A DNA stretch of 64,000 nucleotides, taken from contig CM048554.1 of assembly GCA_026413225.1 (NCBI GenBank), positions 94,529,963 to 94,593,962 of the forward strand, given 5' to 3'. Below are positions 23,901-35,900 of this stretch, piece by piece. This DNA comes from Otis tarda. Its lineage: Eukaryota; Chordata; Aves; Otidiformes; Otididae. A model generated the notes under the pieces. It had not been told where the DNA came from and did not search any database. It was given only the letters and a program-made list of their open reading frames with translations. The translations under genes and the position numbers were made by a program. Each line of letters starts with the position of its first letter. Within the stretch, counting starts at the first letter, position 1.

Positions 23901-26900
23901 GATTTTTGACTCAGAAGTACTGAGTTTAGAAGGGGAACTCAAGAGATAATGTAGTTTATATTCCCTGTTCACAGTAGCTCATCATGCCGGTTGGATTCTG
24001 ACTATCTCCAAGAGTGGAGGCTCTATGTCTTTGAGTAGCCTGTTCTAGTTTCTGACTGCAGGCAGAATAGAAGTTTTTGTTTAGATGGAAATTCCTATAT
24101 TTCAGTTTGTGCTCATTCCCTTTTATCCTCTGCTTGGGCACTGCTGAGAATTCTACTGTACTCTTCAGTCCCACACAAGTATTTATACACACGGATAAGA
24201 TACCACCCAAAGCCCTCTTTTTTTTCAGGCTGAACAGGCCTAGCTCTCAGATGTTCAAGCTGTTAATCATGGTTGCTCTTTGCTCAGCTCTCCAGTATGC
24301 ATGTCTCCTGTACTGGTGAGCCCAGAACTGGGCTTCAATTCTGAAGTGCCGGTGAGACCACATTGATTCAAGGGGAATAATTACCTTCCTCCATTTGGTG
24401 GTACCACTCTTCTTAATGCAATTAATTGAATTGATTAATCCCTCCTAATTGAATTGATTAATCCAGCTAGTTTTATTTTGTGAATTGAGGTCATCAATAA
24501 CAGAACCATGCCTTCCATCTATCATGTACTTACATTAATAGCAGAACATCTCCTGAAATAGAGTTCAGTGATCAAAGTAGCTTTAAATGTTATATTTTTG
24601 TAACAACTTTTCTACGAACAACTTCTGTTATTAGGTTGTGTAGTCTGCTTTTATTCTCTCCTTTATTCTACCTCTTCCCCAGTGTGCTACTTCTCTGTAT
24701 CACCTGCGTGCAGATGACTAGTTGTCTTTTTATTATTGCTGAACTTAAGGTAAATCTGAATTCCAGCGGGGATAGTTCTGTAAGTCCTTTGGAGTTCACA
24801 GAACAGTAGTAGTTCATATGCTGGCTAGTAAACTTTATTAACTTTTCAATGCTGGAAGTTAGTAAGAGCTAGAGTTTAATTCTTTACTTTGAATTACTAT
24901 GCAGTAAATGAAGTGCCAATGTAACTTTGTCTCTTGACTTAATTACATTCTTTCTTCTAGCTTTGTACTCCATCATACTGTTCTGCGTCTTTCTGTGGAT
25001 TCCCTTTGTCTATTTCTATTATGAGGAGAAAGAAGAAGATGATGCCAACACATGCTCAGTAAGTTTACTCTAGCAAATGCACCAAGCAGTGAAAAGACAA
25101 ATGAATGCAGGCAAAAATGAAAGCAAGAATTATTGTTTAGCTTCAATGCTACAATGTTAAGAGCGTTTTGGTGCCTCTTACTACAGTTTCTTTAAAATAC
25201 TGAGGCAGCTCTTAATAACACTTAGTCTGACATAGCTTACTCTAAGCACTATGGTCTTATTTTGTGAGATAAGTAATTAGCATCTGTACTGCACTGAATT
25301 CTTTAGGCTTCCTACAAATTCCTTTGAGCCTGGTGTCATATACAGGAAGCTAAAACTTCTTACATGAGATTTTCCTTAGAATAGAAAACATGTATGAACA
25401 GGTTTTCAAGTAGAAGACAGGAAGATTATACAGATTCTGAGATACTGTCTTCCTTCTTGTAGTGTTTGGATTTTTTTCATGAAGTAGGCAGTAGTAATTT
25501 ACCTGAAGCTGCCATTTTATTTTCTGTAATGCTCTGAAGATTTTTGATGTGCATAACATACCAGGGAATACAATAAATGCATGGCAGTAAGTTGCTAACT
25601 TATCAAATGGAAATACTTTTCTTAAAGAATCTAAATTGATTGTGATGGTTTTCCCTTCTATTCACTTATAACTTTGCCATGAGAAAAAAAGACTTCTAAT
25701 CATAACCATAACATGAAGCATTAGTAATAAGAATTTTCTTTGAGTGTATTTGCACTGAATAAATGTACCCTGGCTTTTGGCCACAGCTGCGCAAGTGCAT
25801 AGTTTATGATGGGTGTATAATTCCATGTCATTGTTCACTATTCTCAAGCTATGAGACTCTTCAAGAATGTATACTTATGACTTGTACCTAGAACTACTCA
25901 TATTTTCTGTGGAAGTCCTTTTCTAGAACACCTGTTATGCTAAGTATGCCTTGCCATAACTTGTGGGCCAATCCTTTTGGGCTTATTTTATGTTAATATG
26001 TTAACTTTCTCTTTAATACACAGCAGGTTAAAACTGCACTCAAATATACTCTGGGATTCATAACAATTTGTGCAGTTCTTCTCTTAATTGGGTAAGTATT
26101 TGTACTGAATGTTAACAGGGGATATAACCCCAAACAGAACTTTGTTTTGTGCAAGATTAAAAAGGTAGATTATGGTGTACTCAGTCTGTATAATTAACAT
26201 ATAGCTTAATCTCTAATAGAGCTTAAATATCCTGAGAATTATGTACCTGATAAGTAACAGGTTTAACTGAAAGCTAAACCAGTTTTTCTTAATTGTAGAG
26301 GTACTTGTACTTCCAAGTTCTGCCTGTTTGTGCAGGGTGAATGTCCATCAAGGACAGGATGGCTGTGACATTTGCAACTGTATTGATATCTTGGGGTACA
26401 ACAGGGAGTGAAATATTTGTGCTCTTCCTGTTTTCTTTCTCTATCAAATGCTTTCATGGACATCCCAAAATATTTTTAGGAGTGTGGGTAGGTGTTATGT
26501 ACTTAGTACTTCCCTAAATTGAACTATTCTGTGAAAGTCTAAGTGTAGTGTGAGGTTACACTTCATGTAGTTGTGCCTCGTATGATAAAGGTTCTGCTGG
26601 CATTTGTTTGCAGACATTACTGAAGTGGGTAAGTTGCTTGCAACAGCAAGTGCTGTTACTCTGAAACTCCAAGCAGTGTTACAAACACAATTCAAGATCA
26701 CCATTTAGCATGACATGCACACCAACATTGAATGTTTCTAATGTATGCTGTGTCATAAGCCTTTTTAGTGTTTTGACTTCAGCAGTAAAGTTGGTAAAAT
26801 TTATCAAATACATACTAAAATAATCTGTGTTGAAGTATTGGAGTGTGGAGTAGAGTGAAATTAATTCTTCTAATTGTGTACCACCTTACTGGAATAATGT

Positions 26901-29900
26901 TTTTAGTTCTGATAAATGGTTAAGGTACACTTGTAAGTATTATCCTTTCAGGTATAAATAACTTCTTTGCTATTATGACTAAAGAAGTTTGAGATGCCTT
27001 AATCATGGTCTAGAAATATTACTAAAGCTTCTGACAAAAGCTGTTTCTCTGACTGTTGGCTCACATCAATAGGCAGATATATGTACTTTATGGTATATCC
27101 AGTTTAGAAAACTTTCCAGTATCCGTAGTAGATGTCAGCTGAATCAGTAGATGTGAGCATGTTTGTTCCTCTGTTCCAGTAAGATGGAACTTGGTTCTTG
27201 ACTTCTTAATTGTCCTCTGTGCTCTTACGCTTGTTCTTCAAAGCCTTCACAACTTCTAAATTACAGTGGTTTCCATGATCCCCTTTGACAGTGGGCCATG
27301 TGGCAGATTGACTTTCAGACTAGACAGCTGTAGTACTTGGCTTGGGACTAAGTTACTAACTGAACAGTGCTTCTCTGTAGTTACAGACTTGAAACTCACT
27401 GATCTAAACAGCAGAAGTTATCTACTGCAGGGAGGGAGGACTCCTTTAGATACTGGTAGGGATGTTAGTATTTCTGGGTTCTAATTGTAACAATTTTTCT
27501 GCTATTGTACATATGAGGTCACTTGCTTGCTTTTAAGATGGTAATGATTACACCGTAGAATCATTCTAATGCCCTTGGAATGGAAAAGCACCTTTGCTGC
27601 CTAAGATGCTGCTGCATAAGATGTGATTATTGTCTGTCCTGTTTAAGGGAAACTACTAAACTGAACAAATGAGTTCAGGAAGCAAGTGAGGTGACTGTGC
27701 TGAAGAAATATGTGAACTTTGGTTCTAATGTACTTTGTGTTTATATGTAAAATGGAGAGTGTCTCAGTGTTTGTGTACATTCTTGTTATGGAGAAGTTAT
27801 CTGTCTTAGAGTTAGTCAGCTGTCTGCAGAGTGAGGGCAAAAAGTAGCCTCAGAAGTTCCAGTGTGATAGGCAAGAGAAGTGTAGATGCTGAAGTTTCTA
27901 CTTAAGGGGTTCAACTGAATGTGGTAGTGAAGACCAGTCTTGCAGTACTGCATATACCTGACAGTAGCAGGAGACTTTCTCACAGGTGGGCAGGATCAGA
28001 CCGACATTAAAACAGATTGGAATTTCATGTACTGGGTTTCATTTTAGGAGGCTAGCTTTACTGAACTAGAATACTCATGCGCATGGGTTACAAGAGCAAG
28101 AGAGACTGGAATACTCCCTGTTAAGTGCCTAGCAAATAGACTATCTTGTTATGCTTACATGATTAGTGTCTCATATCAAGACAAACTATTCTGATTAAGT
28201 AAGTAATCTGTATAATCAAACAGGTCAATAAGTAGCTTGATTCCTTTAAAGCTAGGTCTACATAAGAAGTCCCTACCTCTTTCCTGGTCAGCAGTCCTTG
28301 AAGAAACCATAAAAACTGGATTAAGCTTGAAGTTTAAGAATATCTTATTCTTACCTGGATGTTTCCCTTGGTCTGTTAGAGCTCTTATGTGACTACTTTG
28401 GGAAACATGTTTTGTACCAGATGATCTTGGAGGCTTTTTCTAAGTTGATAACACAGCTCAATAAGCAGGATTGCATTGTCTAAATTGTTAGCAAGAGTGG
28501 TGTTTATACCTCTTACTCCAGTTGTCTGCTACAAAGCCTCTTGCTGTGGCTTGTGTGCATGTCTAATAGCACTTAAATGCTCTCCACACAAATAAGTTGA
28601 TGCATTAAAAGCAAAGTATAGGAAAAATTTATATTGGGATACTCAGAACTAGTATTTACTTGTAATGCTTTTCCCTTAAAAATTATCTACTTTCCTTGAG
28701 TATAGTTTGTTTACTCTAAATGTCTTGTGCTGGAGCCAAGGGACTTGAGATAATATGAACTACATTCAGGCACCCTTATACAGTGGTTTGGTTTGAACTA
28801 AAATATTTGCTTTTGAGCGTAATGAATGTTTGACTCTAAAAGGAATGTTACCCTGACTATCAGTATTTGGAATTAAACTTGTTACCTGTCGTAGTTCAGC
28901 CCTGATCAGGACCAGACTACGCAGTCTCTCTCTCACTCCCCCCACCCTCCGAAAGAACAGGGAGAGAAAATATAAGGAAAAACGGCTCGAGGTTTGAGAT
29001 AAGGACAGGGAGAAATCCTCAAAGTTACCGTCACGGGCAAAACAGACTCGACTTGGGAAAAACTATTCATTTATTACTACAAACAGCAGGATAATGAGAC
29101 AGAGAACAAGATAACCTCCATCCACCCCTCCCTCTTCCCAAGCTTAACTTTATCTCTACTACCTTCACCCCCCGAGCGGCACAGGGGGGAAGAGGGAATG
29201 GGGGTTGCAGTCAGTTCATCATACGTTGTTTCATGTCACTGCTTCATGGTCGGGGGAAGAACTCCTCACATTCCTCCCCTGCTCCATCGTGGGGTCCCTC
29301 CCACGGGCCACAGTCCTTCGTGGAACTGCTCCGGCGTGGGTCATCTCTTCCACGGAGTACAGTCTCTCCAGAACGGCTGTCCCAGCGGGCCCTCCACGGG
29401 CCACAGCCGCCTTCAGGCATCCACCTCCCCCGGTACGGGGTCCTTCACGGGCTCCAAGTGGATCTCTGCTCCTCCGTGGACCTCCATGGGCTGCAGGGGG
29501 ACAACCCGCTCCACCATGGTCGTCACCACAGGCTGCAGGGGAATCTTGGCCAGGAGTCGCATTACTCCTCCCCCTCCTTCTGAACTGACCTTGGCATCTG
29601 CAGCCGTTCCTCACAACAGGGTGGTAGATGTCTCTCAGGATCTTTTTTACATCTTATTCACTTCTCATCTCCTCTCCACTTCTTGCAGCCGGGCCGGACC
29701 AAGTCGGGCCCAGTCGGCTGCCTGGCGAGAGGCCAGAGGGTGAGGCCTGCAAGGCCCATGAGGCCTGCGCCTCCCCCTCTGCGCCTCTGCCCCCGCTCAG
29801 CTTCTTCACATCTTCTCTTCTCTCTTTTTTTTTTCTGTTTTCCCCTTCTTAAATACGTTATCGCAGAGGCGTTATCACGGGACATTCTGCTACCAATCGG

Positions 29901-32900
29901 CTCGACCTTGGCCAGCAGCAGGTCCGCCCTAGGCCTGGCCAAGTCCACTGAACAAAGGGGAGCGACTTCTAGCAGTTTCCTGCAGAAGCTACCACCTTAG
30001 GCCCCCCCTCACTAACAAAACCACGACATTACCTTAGATTTCCTAGAATTTTATTTTTAAAAGCTATTAATATGTCTAATTAGCCTATAAATAATTATGA
30101 AAATTACATTACCACAGAACTCACTTTAAAGAAATGAGTTTAAATTTAGTGCATTAGAAATTATTTTCCTAAGGATGACAGTTAATGGCACTCCTTTGAT
30201 TTAAGGATCAAACTTGACCTATCTACACCTGTGCATTATTAGCCCTACCGAAAGGTAATAGTTTTAACCTGCTTGTCTTGCATTTACTTTGCTTGTTCTG
30301 CAGCTTAGATATTGATCTAGATCTCAAACATAGTATTCCCAGGATGTGTTTTAAATAGCATAACAGTTTTCTTCTATTCTTAAAATTTACTATGGTTAAT
30401 TATTTCATTTGTATCCAGATCTCCAAGTGTAAGACATCACATCACAGCTGAGCTACTCTTTTTGCTTGCATTGACTGAGTTCTCAGCTACACCTCTGAAA
30501 CCCTGCACTGACACTTCTGCTCTATCCACTTGCTATCAATGGACTGATTTCTGTTGCATCACAGTGCCAGGTGAATGGAGTTAGTTAGCATGGAAACTTC
30601 TCATTCTTTTGGTAGCAAAATAGTCAAGACTTCTGTTGAACTTGTTTCTGCTTAGAATGCATGAAGAATAGGCTTAAACTGCTGTGTGCTGTGCTGGTAC
30701 AGTGGATGGACTGCGTTTTGGAGATCCTTTGAGAGTGTGGACTGGGTCTGCAGATGGCTAGGCATGCTAACTCTGTCTCATTCTTCCTGTGGCCTGTTAA
30801 GCCAGAGGCCAAAAGTCTAAGTGGGCTGGATGGCCTTCTGGATAGTTTGCTACTAGTTGAGGGACCCTGTTCAGGAGAGGAAATAAATTCACACTTTAGT
30901 CCCAAGCAAGCAGGAAACTTACAGCTCTTGCATTCCTTTGAGGCCCTTGGTGCATGGAACTTGAACAGGAGCAGAAAGAATCAATGTCCATCTCCTTCAG
31001 TTAAGATGTCACTGCATATTGAAGAGTGTGTATAATGGTTTCTGTGGCTTCTGCTCTGATTAGTGTCCTTTGACATGCTGGTTGTAGGTAGTCTCAAGAA
31101 AATAAACCCAGCCTGTTGCTTTTGGAGGGAGAAAAAAAGGCAAGCAAGTCATAAATATCCTGAGATGTTCTTCCATCTCATTTGTTCCCTGCATGTGGTC
31201 CACAGATAGCAAATTCATACTGATGCTAAAATAAAAGGACTTGAGCGAATTTCACAGATGAGCTAGTATCCTAGAGTATCATGTTTTAACTCTTTTAGCA
31301 AAAAAAACCAGCAGTTATTTGTGTTGCTATCTCTTCGAAGCAGAAATTTTGCTTAACTTCAATTTTAATATCTGTATCTTGATTTTTTTTTTCCTGGATG
31401 CTATTTTATGGAAAGAATTACTACTAAAGGCAAATAGAACAAAATGTGAAGTCAGCAAGCATGCATCAATTTCAGTTAATGCTAGCCTTATTCTACTTCT
31501 TGCACAGGCAAGAAGCTAAAAATGAAACGTATTTTTTAGGTTAAGATTTTAACTTAAATTTTAGGAATTTTAACTCTGTTTGCAGAGTATCAGTTTGATT
31601 TTGTGATGATTGTAAGTGCATACAGTTATTTAGCAGTAACCTTTGAAAAATATGGCCTATGATGAAGTTACAGCATTGGTGGATAAGGGATGACCAACCG
31701 ATGTCATAAACCTGGACTTGTGCAAAGTATTTAACACTGTCTTGCATGACATCCTCATCTGTAGTTTAGAGAGACATGGATTTGAGGGACGGATAACTTG
31801 GTGGATAAAGAATTGGCTGGATGGCTGTGCTCAGAGTTGTGGTCAATGGCTCAATGTCCAGGTGGAGACCAGTGATGAGCAGTGTTCCTCAGGGCCTGGT
31901 ATTGGGACTGGCCCTGTTCAACATCTTTGTGACATGGACAGTGGGATAGTGCACCCTCAGCAAGTTTGCTGATGACACCAAGCTGTGTGGTGTGGTGAAC
32001 ACCCTGGAGGGGAGGGATGCCATCTAGAGGGACCTTGACAGGCTTGAAGGGTGGCCCCATGAGAACCTCATGACTATCAACAAGTCCAAGTGCCAAGTCC
32101 TACACATGGGTCAGGACAATCCCAATCTGCTGAGCAGAGAATGGGTTGAGAGCAAGCCTGAGGAGAAGGACTTGGGGTAGTGATGGATGAGAAGCTCAAC
32201 ATGAGCCAGCATTGCACACTTGCAGCCCTGCAAGCCAACAGCATCCTGAGCCACATCAAAAGCGCGACCAGCAGGTTGAGGGAGGCAATTCTCCTCTTCT
32301 ACTCCACTCTCGTGACACCCCACCTGGAGTACTGTGTCCAGCTCTGGAGCCCCCAACATAAGAAGGATGTGCACCTGTTGGAGAGGGCCCAAGAGCAGGG
32401 CCGTGAAGATAAGAGGACTGGAGCACCTCTCCTATGAGGACAGGCTGAGAGTTGGGGCTGTTCAGCCTGGAGAAGAGGAGGCTCCTGGGAGACCTTATAG
32501 CGGCCTTCCAGTACCTCAAGGGGGCCTACAGGAAAGATGGGGAGAAACTCTTCAGTAGGGCCTGTTGTGATAGGATGAGGGGTAGTGGTTTCAAAATAGA
32601 GGGAGGTAGATTCAGATTAGACATTAAGAAGTAGGGTTTTTTTTGCAATGCAGGTGGTGGAACAGTGGCACAGGTTGCCCAGAGAGGTGGTGGATGCCCC
32701 ATTCCTGGAAACATTCAAGGCCAGGTTGGACAGGGCTCTGAGCAATATGATCTAGTTGGAGATGTCCTTGCTTCTTGCAGGGGGGTTGGACTAGATGACC
32801 TTTAAAGGTCCCTTCCAACCCAAACCATTTTACGATTCTATGTTCTGTAATTGAAGTTTGAGGCATGCTCCTGGAAGATGCGTATTTGTTACTCTTCTGT

Positions 32901-35900
32901 TTATTTGGACTTGAGGCAAGGATCTAATTATATACTAATTCTTGCAGAAGTTCAAAGATACTTGTCAGCATTCTTTATGGATTTTGGTTTTCCTTCTTGC
33001 ATGCTTAACCTAGAAAGCTTCCTTCCAGATCTGTCTTCCTTGTGACTTGTAGTCGTTCGTTTATGTCTGGAAGCCATGGTTTCAGATTGGTGTGGAGGTA
33101 CTGTTTTTCCAGCTGTTAGGAAACTAGCTGTTTTGTCTGTGGAGATGCTGAAGAGTTACTTTTATTATTGGACTTCAGATGATGAGACTGACAGCAGGAA
33201 GCTTTCAGCTACGAGACTGTTCTACCTTTACATTCTTTTGAGCACTCTCTACTCATCCTTAATTATTGGAAGATCAAAAATATTTAACTTCTCTGCAATT
33301 CAGTTCTCTGGGCCAGCTACAGAACAAGGAATGGAATGCAGCAGATGCATTGTTATTATAGTTGTAATAATGGAAGATAAACATGTCCCTCTAAACTTTA
33401 ATTAGTGCTTGATGTGGAAATCATTAATTGTTTTGTTCTAGCTTCTGGAAGTGTAGATTTATAAGTGACTTGTGTAGAGGAACAAAAAGACTAAGCATCA
33501 GTTGAGACAAACTACGATATAAATCGGATTAATGTATCTTTTAATGATGCTTAAGTGTAGAGTCTTACCTCTCTTAGCACTGATTAATAGAAAAATCCCT
33601 TGTTCATTGACTTCAGACCTGACTCTGCATGCCCTTGCACGGTACCCTGCTGATCTAAATACAGCATTTGAGGGGAATGTGAATAAAATTAAACATTACC
33701 TTCAAAATTTTTAAACCCAACATGATACAATTTTTTTATCAGGAGTAAATGAGTTTCTATCTTTTTAACTTGGAAGTAGAATTCTCTTGATATTTGACTA
33801 ATTAGAATGAGATGACTTATTTCTTTGTTACAGTGCTTTTGTTCCTTTGGATATTCCCAACAAGAAGAATTCCACAGAGTGGGAGAAAGTGAAGCTCCTG
33901 TTTGAAGAATTTGGAAGTAGTCGTAAGTTTGAGATTTGTTCTGAGCTTTGCATAACTTGCTAGTAACTTATTTTGGCATACTCATCATTGAACAAGAAAA
34001 CTAACTTTCTTGGTGACAGTTTTCTAACTTGATGCTGACTGCTCACCTACACTAAATCTTTGCAGTAAGATTGTTCTTTCTGTTCAGACAAAACAAATCA
34101 GAACTGTACTAGGAGACACTGGCAGTATCTGCTTTCAGTACAGTCTTCACTTGACAGTAAGGATTCCAATGTTGTGCCCTATGATGTTAATGGTGAGGAG
34201 GGGAAGCTACTTTATTCTATGATGTCTCCACATCATAGCTCCTAACACAGCTTTTAAATGTTACTTGGATACACTACAGTCACTGAACTTCAGCATGGTG
34301 AGCATGTATCTTGTATTGACAGTTTTTGAGCACTTTCCTAATTAAATGTGGTCCTGCTGTTCACTGTAAGAATAAGACTATTTCATAAGTGGCTTTGTCT
34401 ATATAGACAAGAAAATCCTATGAGTATTATGATTTTTCCCTTTGTTCTCATGTATTGACCTTTTCTAAAATTCTTTTGTTTGCATTTGTTACACTTTTTT
34501 TTCTGGGGCTGTAAAGAACTATTGTGAAGGCCAAACTCCATGAAGTTGTGTTTAAACTTTAGCTTATGCAGCTCATGTATTTAGCCAGGGTGTGTTTTCA
34601 GAGCAAAGGTGTGAAGAAAGTGTTTTATAGGGGAGCTAAGCCAGACTTGATGTCACTTTCTAATGTACCCAGAAAAATGGTAACTAGAAGTTATTTAACA
34701 AAAAATAATCCAAATGCATAACTACTCTAATTCTCATTCTTGCTATGTATCAGAGCATTGACTTCTATCTGAATGGTTTAGAATGTAATGCTACAAGCCT
34801 TTGTCAGATTGTTGTACTGCATTATTCTAGGAGTTTTGTACTAACTGAAGGGTCCTTGCAATGACACTTGCCAGCTCTGTCAGCACTTAGTATATCCTTT
34901 CAAGGCCTTTGTATGTCCCATTTTCTTAAGTATTCTCTGACCTGATCTTCTTCCACCAAGAGTACATCTTGCTTCCAGCTTTTCCCCTTGATCTCTCAGG
35001 CTTGGGTTTCCTTAAGTCTGACTTTGCTAGTAAAGGCTGAGATGAAGAACACATTCTGTACCTCAGATTTTTCCATGTCCTGTGTCACCAGGGCCCCTGC
35101 CCCACTCAACAGCAGGCTCACACTTTGCCTTGTCTTCCTCTTGCCACTTATGTACTTGAAGTCCTTCTTGTTGCCCTTGACATCCTTGCAGAGTCTTTCA
35201 TTGTAATATGTGCTGTGCTCTAAGTTGTATTTGCAAGCATAGGAAATAGGGAGGTCAAGTCCATAGCTTTTTCATAATTTTTCTCTCTTGTTGTTTGTGG
35301 TTCTCTTGCTTCACAAAGATTCTAACTGTCAACATAGAGTAAAATGATTCTTAAACAGTTTATACAGACAGTGACAGTGGTTGCACTGAGATGCAAGCTA
35401 GTTTTTCTAGACTACCTTGATATGGCTGTCAATTAAATATTCAGCTCTACACATGTCCTTGCTCTGAAAGTATAGTATGGCTAATGTTTATTTCCAGGAA
35501 GGGTTAATTATTAATATCCTGGATTGGGATGTGGAAATCTGGTTTTGATTTCTAATTCTACCAATATTCTTTTGTGACTTTTAATTTCATAGGATAGTTC
35601 GGACTGAAGAGACCTCAGGTCATCTAGTCTCATCTCCTGCATGAAGGAAGCTGTAAGGTCAGACCAGGTTGCTCAGGGCTTTATCAACTAGCTCTTGAAA
35701 AACCCCTAAGGATGGAGATGTTCACCTCATGATGAAAAATTATTGTTTAACCCAGTGTGGGTATATACATGGTCACCTGTTGTCTCACTCAACTACTGTG
35801 CACCACTGAAGAGCCTGGGCTCCACCTCTAATAAGCAGGCAGGCTATATTGGGTCTTCCCAAAGCTGTTTCTGTGCCAGGCTGAAGAAGCCTGGCTCCCT

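Larger units (their letters stand above)
18590..24960 (+). other. LMBRD1: LMBRD1 intron 3
   Basis: A 6.4-kb intron, gtaagt to ttcttctag. It contains one decayed CR1 (24000-24425), followed by a two-copy 23-bp repeat. The remainder is AT-rich with no feature I can support. Confidence 0.9.
26092..33833 (+). other. LMBRD1: LMBRD1 intron 5
   Basis: A 7.7-kb intron, gtaagt to tttgttacag. It contains the younger solo LTR (28887-30028) and a CR1 (31655-32845). A 109-codon ORF at 33076-33405 has no splice context or recognisable family. The rest is plain AT-rich intron. Confidence 0.9.

Noticed and set aside
29198..29743. 181-codon and 127-codon ORFs on both strands
   Set aside because: Products of the GC-rich, stop-poor repeats inside the younger LTR; no retroviral or host protein similarity and no retroviral motif.
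33076..33405. 109-codon ORF in intron 5 with acidic and hydrophobic stretches
   Set aside because: No recognisable domain; exon 5 and exon 6 join in phase without it, and no good splice sites flank it in frame.
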